Positions 53,086 through 62,196 of a DNA stretch of 64,000 bases are shown here, piece by piece. How positions within the stretch are numbered: the first letter of the stretch is position 1; each line of letters begins with the position of its first letter. Below the pieces are notes generated by a model. It was given only the letters and a program-made list of their open reading frames with translations, did no database searches and was not told the DNA's origin. This stretch comes from Ruminococcus sp. (GTDB lineage Bacteria > Bacillota > Clostridia > Oscillospirales > Ruminococcaceae), in contig SVNV01000006.1 of the NCBI GenBank assembly GCA_015066705.1, positions 23,029-87,028 of the forward strand, given 5' to 3'. A program made the position numbers and the translations under genes.

Positions 53086-54096
53086 ATGAAAAAAAGTAAA
53101 TTGATTGGACTTGTGGCTGCAACAATGCTGAGTATCAGCGCAACAGGTTGTTATTTTTTACCTGATGAGGAGAAAATTATTGACCCGCCATCCGTAAAGA
53201 CTTCGGAAACAAATTATAGCACCGTTACTGCCAAAAGAAAAGACATCGTAAAGCGTATAGTGGCTTCCGGCAGAATTGTTTCACAGAGTCAGCATGACCT
53301 CTCTTTTGAGGGGCAGGGCACAATCAAGACTATCAACGTAAAACCAGGTGACCTTGTTAAAAAAGGCGATATTCTTTGTGAGCTTGACACAGGTGACCTT
53401 GACTATGAAATCAAAGAAAAAGAGCTTTACATAAAAAGAGCAGAGCTTAACATCAAGCTTCTTAAGGAACAGGGTGCTTCACAGACCGAAATCGACAAAC
53501 AGCAGGTCGAAAAGGAAATTTTAGAGCACGAAATCATCACCCTTAACGAGGAGAAGGCTGCTATGGTGCTTGTTGCACCTGAGGACGGTGCAGTTGTCAG
53601 CTTCAACGGAAAGGCAGGGGACTGGGTAAACAATGAATATATCATTGCTACTTTAATTGACCCTGACAACGTTTATGTAGCAGTTTCACCTGACAATAAA
53701 GAGCAGTTCAAGATTGGCACAGAGCTTTCTATCAAAACAGACGGCGAGCTTTATGACGGTATAGTGTTTATGACTCCCGATGAAATGCCGAAAGAGGGTG
53801 AGGAAAGCGAATACAATATCGAATTTGACAAGAAAAAGATTTATGTAAAATTCAAGGGAACACTTCCTGCAAATTACGTAAATGTGTATGTTGACACAAT
53901 TCTTGAGCTTGAGAAGCGTGAAAACGTAGTTGTTATTTCAAACAATGTAATAAAGACAGTAAACGGTCAGAAGGTTGTTTACATTCTCAAGGACGGTAAA
54001 AAGGTAGCTTCACCTGTCGAAATCGGACTTCAGACAGGAACTCAGTCTGAAATCATTTCAGGCTTGAACGAGGGCGACGAAATCGTAATCAGATAA
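53086..54096 (+). CDS. Lipoprotein efflux adaptor (HlyD/MacA-like)
   Basis: The 336-residue protein has a lipoprotein signal (lipobox SATGC, Cys22), an HlyD/MacA-type biotinyl-lipoyl domain split by a coiled coil (IKTINVKPGDLVKKGDILCE, about 87-106; EDGAVVSFNGKAGDWV, about 167-182) and a beta-barrel part. In Gram-positives such adaptors accompany MacB/FtsX permeases and help export peptides or drugs. The ATG at 53086 was chosen because the signal peptide begins there. The ATPase partner is not adjacent. Confidence 0.83.
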   Translation: MKKSKLIGLVAATMLSISATGCYFLPDEEKIIDPPSVKTSETNYSTVTAKRKDIVKRIVASGRIVSQSQHDLSFEGQGTIKTINVKPGDLVKKGDILCELDTGDLDYEIKEKELYIKRAELNIKLLKEQGASQTEIDKQQVEKEILEHEIITLNEEKAAMVLVAPEDGAVVSFNGKAGDWVNNEYIIATLIDPDNVYVAVSPDNKEQFKIGTELSIKTDGELYDGIVFMTPDEMPKEGEESEYNIEFDKKKIYVKFKGTLPANYVNVYVDTILELEKRENVVVISNNVIKTVNGQKVVYILKDGKKVASPVEIGLQTGTQSEIISGLNEGDEIVIR

Positions 54097-54130
54097 CCGA
54101 AATTTATCGAAAGGACGGACAATAGCATAT

Positions 54131-57076
54131 ATGTTTACATTATTGTTTCGTAAAATGCGTAATACAAAATGGATGGTTATCTGTCTTTTAGTCGGATTTG
54201 TAATGGCTTCGGCGATGATGAGTACAATTCCGATTTATATGAATGCTTCTTTACAGCGAATGCTTATAAAGGATATGGAAGCATTTCAGGTTGAAAAAAA
54301 TGTCTATCCAGGATTGTATGAAGTAATTGATTATAAAATAGATGGAAATTCTGTTCTGACACAGCTTGAAGAAATTGAAAAATTTCAAGATACTGTCATT
54401 GACAACTACAAGGATTTGGGGATTCCTGCTTTCCACACAAAATCAATAGTAAGTGATGCTTCGCTTTATGTCAAATCCCTTGAAAATGTAGCCTTGACAA
54501 AGAGATTTTCTCTCGGCGGTATGACAGGAATCGAAGACCACGTTAAAATCGTTGACGGAAGAATGTTCAAAAAGGGACAGCGTGACGACGGCGTTTTTGA
54601 AGTAATTGCTACCGAGCAGACACTTAAGATTATGGGTGTTGCCGTGGGTAATGTTTACGAGGTTGAAAACATCTACGGAAATCTGGAAAGCGCAAAAATC
54701 GAAATAGTCGGTATGTTTGAACAGAAAAAGGACAACGATTCATATTGGGCAGAGGGAATTGACGACGTATATACCAGTATGGTATTTATGGACTATGATA
54801 CCTTTATTGAAGACGCAATGAAAACAAGGTCCTTTATGATTTCTCAGATGAGCGAAAGAATTATTATGAACTATCCTAAAATGGATATGACAAAGCTTTC
54901 GTCAATCAACGAAAAAATCAAGGCTCAGAAGGATTATTATAAAGCAGAAGGAATTACCTTCAAGCTTCCTGCCGAGTCTATTCTTGAGGACTATGAAGAA
55001 AGGTCGGGACAGCTTAAGCTTATTCTGTGGTTGCTTCAGATTCCTGTAATGCTGATGATTGTGTTTTACCTGTTTATGGTTTCACAGCTTAATGTTGAGC
55101 AGGAAAAGAATGAAATCGCAGTATTTAAAAGCCGAGGTGCTTCTTCATTACAGATTATGGGAATCTATGCACTGGAATCACTGGTGCTTGGTGTTGCTAC
55201 GGCAATTATAGGGCCTTTTGTGGGACTTGGGCTTTGTCAGGTGCTTGGTGCTTCAAACGGATTTCTGGAATTTGTAAACAGAACAGCTCTTCCTGTAAGA
55301 CTGACACTTTCGGCATTTGGTTACGCACTTGTTGCGGTGGCTGTGTTCTTTGTTACAACAATGGTGCCGATTGTTCCTGCAACAAAGGTTTCTATTGTTG
55401 CACATAAGCAGTCAAAGGCAAAGAAAAAGAAAACTCCACTGTGGCAGAAGGCTTTCTTTGATGTTATACTTCTTGCAGGGTCGGTGGCATGGCTTTATTA
55501 TTATAATTACACTCAGGAAAATCTCATAAAATCAGGACTTTCCAAGGCGACAGCTACAATAAATCCTATGCTTTTTGTGGCTTCTACTGCCTTTATCCTC
55601 GGTGCAGGACTTCTTGTTATGAGAATTTATCCGCTGATTGTGAGAATTATCTATGCAATCGGAAAACGCTTCTGGAGCCCTGCGGCATACGTTTCTCTTA
55701 ACAACATCGGTCGTTCATCAACAGGAAGAGAAAAGTTTATTATGACCTTCCTTATACTTACCGTTTCCCTTGGAATATTCTTTGCAAACACCGCAAGAGC
55801 TCTTAACAGCAACGCTGAGGACAAGGTGAGATACAAAGCGGGTGCTGATGTTGTTATCAGCGAAAAATGGTACAGCAGCGCAATAGACGATGCCCAGGCT
55901 TCAGTCGGACAGTCGCAAGGCAATACAGCAGAAGTCGAAGAAGGCGAAGAAGTCGACGCTTCCGAGCTTTATTATATTGAGCCTGCAATCGAAAGATTTG
56001 AGGCGCTCACAGGCGTCAAGAAGGTAACAAAGGTTTTCACAAGAAACGACGCTATCATTCGTGGCGACACTATCGCTAAGGATGTCAAGGAAGACAAAAA
56101 GGACAAGGAAGAAAACAAACGACCTTCAAGCTGGGAAGAGGATACTGAAAACAGAACAACCAACACCATAAAAGAAACCAAGGTTATGGGTGTTATCCCG
56201 GGAGAATTTTCAGAAATAGCGTGGTTCAGAAATGACCTTTTGCCTACACACATCAACAACTATCTTATCGCTCTTGAAAAATTCCCGTCAGGAATTCTGC
56301 TTTCAAGCGATTTTGAGGAATACGGAGTAAAGCTTGGTGACAGCATTCAGATTAAGTGGGGCAAAAACGATTACTTTGAGGCAAAGGTGGTTGCATTTAT
56401 TGACTACTGGCCGTCGGTAAACCCTTATGAGAAAAATTCAGACGGCGAATATCAGAGCTTTGCTGTTATGAATTTTGACTATATGCGTGTCAACACAGCT
56501 GTCGAGCCGTACGATGTATGGATTGACCTCAAGGACGGTGCAAAGCTTGAGGACTTTTACAAGTCCATTGAAAAGTCAGACATCAACGGCGAAAAGTATA
56601 TCGTTGCAAGCCAGAATGTTGTTTCAGAAAAGAATGACCCGATGCTTCAGGGTATGAATGGAGCACTTACTCTCGGTTTCATAACAATTATGATAATGTG
56701 TATCATAGGCTTTTTGATTTACTGGATTCTTTCAATCCAGTCGAGAACTTTACAGTTTGGTATATTGAGAGCGATGGGTATGACTTATCGTGAAATTATC
56801 GCTATGATTATTTACGAACAGATTCTTGTTTCGGGTGTTGCAATTATCGTTGCAATCCTTATCGGAGGAATCGCAAGCGATTTGTTTGTACCACTTTTCC
56901 AGACACTTTACGATGCAATGGAAAGAGTTCCGGAATTTGTAGTAAGACCGCTCAGAAGCGATTATCTGAAGATTTATACTGTTGTGGGACTTATGCTCCT
57001 TGGCGGATTCTTTGTGCTTTACAGAATCATCAAGAAGATTAAAATTTCACAGGCACTCAAGCTTGGAGAAGACTAA
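54131..57076 (+). CDS. Large FtsX-domain ABC transporter permease
   Basis: The 981-residue membrane protein has a start helix, a first extracytoplasmic domain, an FtsX helix group (about 300-415, with FKSRGASSLQIMGIYALE), further helices near 440-545, a second large outer domain (about 560-840) and a final FtsX group (about 850-970, with ILRAMGMTYREIIAMIIYEQ). This is the MacB/LolC-like duplicated layout. It probably acts with the lipoprotein adaptor 34 bp upstream. No ATPase gene lies beside it, so the power unit is encoded elsewhere. Confidence 0.85.
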   Translation: MFTLLFRKMRNTKWMVICLLVGFVMASAMMSTIPIYMNASLQRMLIKDMEAFQVEKNVYPGLYEVIDYKIDGNSVLTQLEEIEKFQDTVIDNYKDLGIPAFHTKSIVSDASLYVKSLENVALTKRFSLGGMTGIEDHVKIVDGRMFKKGQRDDGVFEVIATEQTLKIMGVAVGNVYEVENIYGNLESAKIEIVGMFEQKKDNDSYWAEGIDDVYTSMVFMDYDTFIEDAMKTRSFMISQMSERIIMNYPKMDMTKLSSINEKIKAQKDYYKAEGITFKLPAESILEDYEERSGQLKLILWLLQIPVMLMIVFYLFMVSQLNVEQEKNEIAVFKSRGASSLQIMGIYALESLVLGVATAIIGPFVGLGLCQVLGASNGFLEFVNRTALPVRLTLSAFGYALVAVAVFFVTTMVPIVPATKVSIVAHKQSKAKKKKTPLWQKAFFDVILLAGSVAWLYYYNYTQENLIKSGLSKATATINPMLFVASTAFILGAGLLVMRIYPLIVRIIYAIGKRFWSPAAYVSLNNIGRSSTGREKFIMTFLILTVSLGIFFANTARALNSNAEDKVRYKAGADVVISEKWYSSAIDDAQASVGQSQGNTAEVEEGEEVDASELYYIEPAIERFEALTGVKKVTKVFTRNDAIIRGDTIAKDVKEDKKDKEENKRPSSWEEDTENRTTNTIKETKVMGVIPGEFSEIAWFRNDLLPTHINNYLIALEKFPSGILLSSDFEEYGVKLGDSIQIKWGKNDYFEAKVVAFIDYWPSVNPYEKNSDGEYQSFAVMNFDYMRVNTAVEPYDVWIDLKDGAKLEDFYKSIEKSDINGEKYIVASQNVVSEKNDPMLQGMNGALTLGFITIMIMCIIGFLIYWILSIQSRTLQFGILRAMGMTYREIIAMIIYEQILVSGVAIIVAILIGGIASDLFVPLFQTLYDAMERVPEFVVRPLRSDYLKIYTVVGLMLLGGFFVLYRIIKKIKISQALKLGED

Positions 57077-57161
57077 CCGGCGTAGGCGCCGGAGCCATCT
57101 CCCCTCGCATTTTATTCGTGCGGACTTCTCATTTTGAGTGCTCGGGTGTTACCGCCTCGCT
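57076..57161 (+). repeat. 86-bp direct repeat, copy 1, beginning at the permease stop codon
   Basis: The unit opens with a CCGGCG/CGCCGG hairpin, then ends in GTTACCGCCTCGCT. It differs from copy 2 at a few positions. The first base overlaps the permease stop codon. No gene is present in the 301-bp spacer. Confidence 0.8.
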
Positions 57162-57210
57162 TGGTGCTCGGCTTAATAGGACGAGGCAAACATATATTAC
57201 TAATCAAATC

Positions 57211-57296
57211 ACCGGCGTAGGCGCCGGAGCCATCTCTCCTCACATTTTATTCGTGCGGTCTTCTTATTTTGAGTGCTTGGGTGTTACCGCCTCGCT
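57211..57296 (+). repeat. 86-bp direct repeat, copy 2
   Basis: Same length and nearly the same sequence as copy 1, spaced 135 bp from it. It precedes the promoter of the cyclophilin gene. Confidence 0.8.
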
Positions 57297-57315
57297 AAGA
57301 TTCATCTTACCCCCC

Positions 57316-57344
57316 TTGATAAAAAGGGGAAAATATGCTAAAAT
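57316..57344 (+). promoter_or_regulatory. Promoter of the cyclophilin lipoprotein gene
   Basis: TTGATA, 17 bp, TAAAAT, 34 bp before the ATG, after the repeats. Confidence 0.7.
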
Positions 57345-57377
57345 AATAAAGATATATTATTTAAGGAGAATTATTTT

Positions 57378-57977
57378 ATGAAGTTAAAAAAGATTCTGGC
57401 ATTGGCACTCAGTGCAGTTATGACAATGGGACTCTTTACAGGCTGTGGCAGTGACGATTCAGGAAACAAGTTTATAGTTACACTTTATCCTGACGTTGCA
57501 CCTATAACTTGTGAAAACTTCCAGTCACTTGTTGAAGCAAAATTTTACGACGGGCTTACTTTCCACAGAGTAATTGATAAATTTATGGCTCAGGGCGGCG
57601 ACCCTGCCGGCGACGGAACAGGAAAGGGAAGCACTGCTGAAAAAATCAAGGGTGAATTTGCTGCAAACGGCGTTGAAAACAATCTTGCACACACAAGAGG
57701 TGTTGTTTCAATGGCAAGAGGCGATGATATGAACAGTGCTTCTTCACAGTTCTTCATCTGTTATGAAGCAAGCAGTCACCTGGACGGTAACTACGCTGCT
57801 TTCGGGCTTGTAACTGAAGGTATGGAAGTAGTTGACGGTTTTCTTGACATAAAGAGAACAACAGGGCTTGACGGCGCTGAATCAAAGCCTGTATCAGACA
57901 TTGTTATCAAATCTGCAAAGATGATTAGCGACGACAAGGACGGCAACCCAAGAGTAGAATTTATCGTAGAATACTAA
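57378..57977 (+). CDS. Cyclophilin-type peptidyl-prolyl isomerase lipoprotein
   Basis: The 199-residue protein has a lipoprotein signal (lipobox LFTGC, Cys23) followed at once by a cyclophilin domain with FHRVIDKFMAQGGDP and SASSQFFICYE, which contain the active-site Arg and Phe/Gln residues. It should sit outside the membrane and speed folding of exported proteins at prolines. Confidence 0.93.
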   Translation: MKLKKILALALSAVMTMGLFTGCGSDDSGNKFIVTLYPDVAPITCENFQSLVEAKFYDGLTFHRVIDKFMAQGGDPAGDGTGKGSTAEKIKGEFAANGVENNLAHTRGVVSMARGDDMNSASSQFFICYEASSHLDGNYAAFGLVTEGMEVVDGFLDIKRTTGLDGAESKPVSDIVIKSAKMISDDKDGNPRVEFIVEY

Positions 57978-58083
57978 GCAAACGTGACGCCAGCGTGACG
58001 CTGGACCCTCCTCGCCCATTTTCTTATTTGCAAAGGTCAATGCCTTTGAATGACGGCGGGAGTTTGGTTTGCTTGACGCTCAC
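57977..58083 (+). repeat. Hairpin-rich repeat immediately after the cyclophilin stop codon
   Basis: The block begins at the stop codon, with AGCAAAC and GTTTGCT at its two ends. It holds CCAGCG/CGCTGG and CAAAGG/CCTTTG hairpins and ends GACGCTCACC. Its layout resembles the 86-bp and 130-bp repeats nearby. Confidence 0.5.
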
Positions 58084-58100
58084 CTTAAATTGATAAAAAT

Positions 58101-58130
58101 AAAGAGTAGGAGAAATCCTACTCTTTTTTT
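58101..58130. terminator. Bidirectional terminator after the cyclophilin gene
   Basis: AAAGAGTAGGA and TCCTACTCTTT around a GAAA loop, followed by seven T; the stem core matches that at 22509. Confidence 0.93.
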
Positions 58131-58173
58131 GTTGCTGATTTTCGTGTTAAGTGTTCCACAAATACGCTTTTTA

Positions 58174-58677
58174 TCATCTCTCGTAATTCTTTTCTTTTAC
58201 AAGCTTCACCGTTGAAAGTACTGCGATAACACAGCTTATAATCAATGCGATAATGAGATAAATCCATTTGTCGATTGAGTCGGAAACAAAAGCATCACTG
58301 CTTGCACCAACAAATCTGTCTGCGGAACCGTCCTTGTTTATTCCGTAAAGGAAAAACACCCAGAAAAGCTTGTAGTTTAAAAACGTGAGAATAAAATCTA
58401 TTATGTGAAGCAGGCACTGAACACCCAGATTTTCGTTTTTTGTCTTGTAGCAGGCCATTGCAGAAAGCACTGCACAGCCACAAAGTGCAAGGCAGAATAA
58501 AAAGTAAAATCCGCTGTACATAAGCATAATCCAGTTGGCGTCAGAACTTCCGAAAAGAGGTACTATTACCACCGCTGAAAGAATTACCGCAAGAGCCACA
58601 TAAAAGGTCAGAGAAGCCGTAAGTCTGTATATTTTTTCGATTTTATAAAACGGCTCACGTTTGATTTTTATACCCAT
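58174..58677 (-). CDS. Hypothetical four-helix membrane protein
   Basis: I do not recognise this 167-residue protein. It has four predicted membrane helices (about 20-45, 55-80, 88-108, 137-160), with basic ends on the cytoplasmic side. Its ATG abuts the stop of the CorC-like gene directly, so both share a transcript. A role beside that protein is inference. Confidence 0.7.
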   Translation of the reverse strand: MGIKIKREPFYKIEKIYRLTASLTFYVALAVILSAVVIVPLFGSSDANWIMLMYSGFYFLFCLALCGCAVLSAMACYKTKNENLGVQCLLHIIDFILTFLNYKLFWVFFLYGINKDGSADRFVGASSDAFVSDSIDKWIYLIIALIISCVIAVLSTVKLVKEKNYER

Positions 58678-59928
58678 TTAATCGTCCTCATTATCAATGT
58701 TTTTGTCAATTTCCATAAGGATACGCTTTACACGCATTTCATCGGCTTCAATCGCCGTCAGCTTGAAAATACCGCTTGTTACGCTTTCGTCATTTTCAGG
58801 AATGTGCTGAGCAAGGTCCATAAACCAGCCACCCACTGAGTTGCAGTCTGTATCAATCAAATCATCAGGAAGCTCCATTTTTTCAAGAGCATCAGTAAGG
58901 CTGTATTCTCCTGAAACCTCGCACACGCAATCTGAAATCTTAACAAAAGAACGGTCCTCGTCGTCGCTTTCGTCATAGATTTCACCAACAAGCTCTTCGA
59001 TAATATCCTCAAGAGTAACAATGCCCTCTGTTCCGCCGTACTGGTCAACAACAATAGCCATATGCACCTTTGATTTCTGCATAATCATCAGTACTTCGGA
59101 AATTCTCTTGTATTCTGAAATATAAAGTGGTTTTTTCATAATCTGTGAAATATCCTTGCCACCGCTAAGATACATTTCATAAAAGTCAGGCTGGCGGATA
59201 ATTCCCACGATGTCGTCGATATTTTTGTCATAAACAGGAAGTCTTGAGTAGTTTTCCTCAATAAAAACCTCCTTGATTTTTTCTACATCTTCATAAAGTG
59301 AAACAGCTACTATATTTACTCTCGGAACTAAAATTTCTTCAATGGTGATTTCGTCAAATTCCAGAGCACTTCTTACAAGATTCGATTCGTGCTCTTCAAG
59401 AACACCCTCATCTTCGATTTCTTCAACAAGATACATAAGCTCTTCCTCTGTAACTGAAGGCTGATTTGACTTTGTGCCAACAATCTTGTTTACCAGTTTT
59501 TTAAGACATGAAAAGAGGAATATCACCGGCGTAAGAATTGTTATGAGCATAGAAAGAGGCGTTGACATTAACATTGCAAAACTCTCTGCGTGCTCAGAAG
59601 CAAGGCTTTTTGGAATAACCTCACCGAAAATCAACACTGCAACTGTCATTACAGCGGTTGCAATACCAACACTTCCTTCACCGAGGATTCTTGTGAAAGC
59701 AACTGTTGCCAGTGAAGCAGAAGCAATATTTACAATATTGTTTCCTACAAGAATTGCAGTAAGTGCCTTGTCAAAGCGTTCAATTATTTTTATAGCACGT
59801 CCTGCGTTTTTGTTTCCCGAAGCGGCAAGGTTTTTCAGTCTGATTTTGTTGGCAGATGAAAAAGCGGTTTCGGTAGCAGAAAAAACTGCCGAAAAGCATA
59901 TAAGCACAGCAATAAATACTATGTCCAT
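58678..59928 (-). CDS. CorC/HlyC family CBS-domain membrane protein
   Basis: The 416-residue protein has a DUF21/CNNM membrane domain (about 1-180), two CBS domains (about 195-310, with VAVSLYEDVEKIKEV and MAIVVDQYGGTEGIVTLED) and a C-terminal CorC_HlyC domain (about 330-410). It is thought to move Mg2+ or Co2+ across the membrane; older hemolysin names are misleading. The ATG at 59928 is preferred to the GTG at 59943 because AAAGGTGA lies upstream. Confidence 0.92.
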   Translation of the reverse strand: MDIVFIAVLICFSAVFSATETAFSSANKIRLKNLAASGNKNAGRAIKIIERFDKALTAILVGNNIVNIASASLATVAFTRILGEGSVGIATAVMTVAVLIFGEVIPKSLASEHAESFAMLMSTPLSMLITILTPVIFLFSCLKKLVNKIVGTKSNQPSVTEEELMYLVEEIEDEGVLEEHESNLVRSALEFDEITIEEILVPRVNIVAVSLYEDVEKIKEVFIEENYSRLPVYDKNIDDIVGIIRQPDFYEMYLSGGKDISQIMKKPLYISEYKRISEVLMIMQKSKVHMAIVVDQYGGTEGIVTLEDIIEELVGEIYDESDDEDRSFVKISDCVCEVSGEYSLTDALEKMELPDDLIDTDCNSVGGWFMDLAQHIPENDESVTSGIFKLTAIEADEMRVKRILMEIDKNIDNEDD

Positions 59929-59985
59929 GATATAATAAATCACCTTTGTTTCTTTAATAAATTCAGTTTAAAGCTGTCAAAATAT

Positions 59986-60014
59986 ATAATATCACAATTT
60001 CTTTCAAATTGCAA
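59986..60014 (-). promoter_or_regulatory. Promoter of the CorC-like gene
   Basis: TTGCAA, 17 bp, TATTAT on the minus strand, TG one base before the -10. Confidence 0.65.
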
Positions 60015-60032
60015 CGAGATTTAAAAAGATTA

Positions 60033-60061
60033 TAGACAAAACTATTGTGTTGTGATATAAT
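60033..60061 (+). promoter_or_regulatory. Promoter of the gtrA-comM operon
   Basis: TAGACA, 17 bp, perfect TATAAT, TG one base before the -10. Confidence 0.75.
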
Positions 60062-60117
60062 TTACTTGGAATTTGCAGTTTTTATGTTTGAAAATACTAA
60101 TCTCAAAAGGAATAGAA

Positions 60118-60585
60118 ATGGAAAATAAAAAGGATATTTTTGATAAAATCATGAGCCTGCCGGTTTTGAGAATTTTTGAGGGCTTTTATAGAAAAAACAA
60201 AAGCATTTTGCTTTATTTGTTTTTTGGCGTGCTGACAACGGCTGTAAGTATTTTAAGCTTTTTTGTTGCAGGCACGGTTTTAGGGATAAACGTTCATATC
60301 GCAAACACTATTTCGTGGGTGCTTGCGGTGACCTTTGCTTTTGTAACAAACAGGATATGGGTTTTTGATGCAAAATGTGAAACAAAAAAAGAATTTTTCA
60401 TTCAGGCAGGAGAATTTTACAGCGGAAGGCTTGCAACCTATTTTGTTGAGGAGCTTATTCTTATTGTGTTTGTAAACCTGCTTACGTTCAATCAGGATAT
60501 TGTGAAAATCATAGCTCAGATAGTTATTCTGATATTAAACTACCTTGTGAGCAAGTTTTTTGTATTTAGGAAAAAGGAAAAATAA
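60118..60585 (+). CDS. GtrA-like membrane protein
   Basis: The 155-residue protein has four membrane helices and the GtrA pattern (LYLFFGVLTTAVSILSFFVA, then SWVLAVTFAFVTNRIWVFDA). GtrA-like proteins are proposed to flip undecaprenyl-linked sugars for glycosylation of surface polymers. No glycosyltransferase is adjacent. The ATG at 60118 follows AAAAGGAA. It ends one base before the next gene. Confidence 0.88.
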   Translation: MENKKDIFDKIMSLPVLRIFEGFYRKNKSILLYLFFGVLTTAVSILSFFVAGTVLGINVHIANTISWVLAVTFAFVTNRIWVFDAKCETKKEFFIQAGEFYSGRLATYFVEELILIVFVNLLTFNQDIVKIIAQIVILILNYLVSKFFVFRKKEK

Positions 60586-60586
60586 T

Positions 60587-61243
60587 ATGTCAGTAAAGAG
60601 AATTACACCGCCGGAAATTCCGGAGGAGCTTTTTGATATTTCAGATGATGAAAGCTTTTTTCTTGAGCTTTTTTCAAGAGAGCCCTTTGACGCAAGCTGT
60701 ATAGGTCACATAAACGCAAGCGGAAAACAGCTTGACGGGTTTTCGGCTTGGGGCTGTGTTATAAAAAACTGCCGATTCAATAATACTAAGGCATATAAGG
60801 TTGAATTTTACGACACAGAATTTAAAAACTGCGATTTTTCCGGCTGTGATATGACAGAAGGAATTTTCAAGAGATGCAGGTTTGTAAACTGCAAGGGCGT
60901 TGGAGTTAATTTCTCAAGGGGAAGCTTTATGGACGTTACCTTTGAGAGATGCGTTATGGAATACGTAAACTTTTCTGCTACAAGGTTTGATTTTACTGAG
61001 TTTAATGAAAGTAATATAAAATTCGGAGAAATGGCTTCCTGTGTTTTGAGAAACACTGTTTTTTCAGAATCGAATCTTGCAAGGGTTAATTTTGCAAAAA
61101 CACCTCTTAAGGGGATAGACCTTACAAGCTGTGAAATCGACGGGATTATGGTTTCGGAGGGGTTTTCTGAACTTAAGGGAGCAATAGTTACAAGCTATCA
61201 GGCAAGTGAGCTTGCTGTACTTCTGGGACTTGATATACGCTGA
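60587..61243 (+). CDS. Pentapeptide-repeat-like protein
   Basis: The 218-residue protein has several A(D/N)LXX-type pentapeptide repeats (about 45-200: FNNTKAYKVEFYDTEFKNCD-like and FSESNLARVNFAKTPLKGID). Such repeats form a right-handed beta-helix. Some mimic DNA and protect gyrase, but this is not shown here. The ATG at 60587 follows AAGGAA. Its stop overlaps the possible first start of the hydrolase gene (TGATG). Confidence 0.8.
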   Translation: MSVKRITPPEIPEELFDISDDESFFLELFSREPFDASCIGHINASGKQLDGFSAWGCVIKNCRFNNTKAYKVEFYDTEFKNCDFSGCDMTEGIFKRCRFVNCKGVGVNFSRGSFMDVTFERCVMEYVNFSATRFDFTEFNESNIKFGEMASCVLRNTVFSESNLARVNFAKTPLKGIDLTSCEIDGIMVSEGFSELKGAIVTSYQASELAVLLGLDIR

Positions 61244-61254
61244 TGGAGGGAAAT

Positions 61255-62196
61255 ATGAGTTATTATAAGTTTAGCGGAGATTATTATTCAAGGGATTCAA
61301 AAAGAAAAATCAACTATTATATTTATGAGCCCAAATGTGAAATAGTTGGCGTTTTGCAGATTTCTCACGGAATGTGTGAATACGTTGAGCTTTATGAGGA
61401 TTTTATTTCCTTTATGACAAAAAACGGCTGGCTTGTATGCGGAAACGACCATCTGGGACACGGCGAGGCTGCACTGGAAAGAGGTGAGCTCGGATATTTC
61501 ACCGAAGGGGACGGTTTCAGAAGCTGTGTTGAGGATATGCATACCCTGAGACAGATTATTGCACAGAAATTCGGGGAATATACTTATGTGCTTATGGGAC
61601 ACAGTATGGGTAGTTTTATTGCAAGAGCTTATGTTACAAAGTTTTCAAAGTGGCTTGACGGTGCTGTTTTTTCTGGAACAGCTTACGGAAACACAAAGTT
61701 TCTGGGAACACAGCTTCTTATGATTGACAAGTATAAATTCAAGGACGGCGACAAGGCGGTTGCTGATAAGCTTACCGAATCTGCTTTTTCAGCCTTTAAC
61801 AACAGAATTGAAAATCCTGTTTCTGTCCGCGACTGGGTTTCAAGAGACGAAAAATTTGTTGACAAATTCGACAACGACCAGCTTTGCAACTTCAGCTTTA
61901 CAGTAAACGGCTTTGAAAATCTTGCAAAGATGAAGGCGTATGTTTCTGATGAAAGATGGTACGAAAGCCTGAACAAGGAGCTTCCTCTTCTGCTCATTTC
62001 GGGAAGAGAGGACCCTGTCGGAAGATACGGGAAAGGTGTTTACAAGCTTTTTGAAAAGCTCAGCGCAAAGGATTGTAACGTGAGAATGAAGCTTTACAGC
62101 GGAATGCGACATCAGATTTTTAACGAAATCGGCAAGGAAGAGGTTTATAGCGATGTTCTCGGCTTTTGCGAAAACATCAGAAAGGACAAAAAATAA
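61255..62196 (+). CDS. Alpha/beta hydrolase, monoacylglycerol lipase-like
   Basis: The 313-residue enzyme has an oxyanion region ISHGMCEYVELY, GNDHLGHGEA, nucleophile Ser in MGHSMGSFIAR, Asp in LLISGREDPVG and His in SGMRHQIFNE, a full serine-hydrolase triad. Resemblance is to lysophospholipase/monoglyceride lipase families, so the substrate is probably a glycerolipid ester. The ATG at 61255 is preferred because of GGAGG, but 61243 is also possible. Its stop overlaps the comM start by one base. Confidence 0.88.
   Translation: MSYYKFSGDYYSRDSKRKINYYIYEPKCEIVGVLQISHGMCEYVELYEDFISFMTKNGWLVCGNDHLGHGEAALERGELGYFTEGDGFRSCVEDMHTLRQIIAQKFGEYTYVLMGHSMGSFIARAYVTKFSKWLDGAVFSGTAYGNTKFLGTQLLMIDKYKFKDGDKAVADKLTESAFSAFNNRIENPVSVRDWVSRDEKFVDKFDNDQLCNFSFTVNGFENLAKMKAYVSDERWYESLNKELPLLLISGREDPVGRYGKGVYKLFEKLSAKDCNVRMKLYSGMRHQIFNEIGKEEVYSDVLGFCENIRKDKK

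Noticed and set aside
57118..57381. 87-codon frame across the 86-bp repeats
   Set aside because: It translates both repeat copies and runs into the next gene; no ribosome site and repeat-driven coding.
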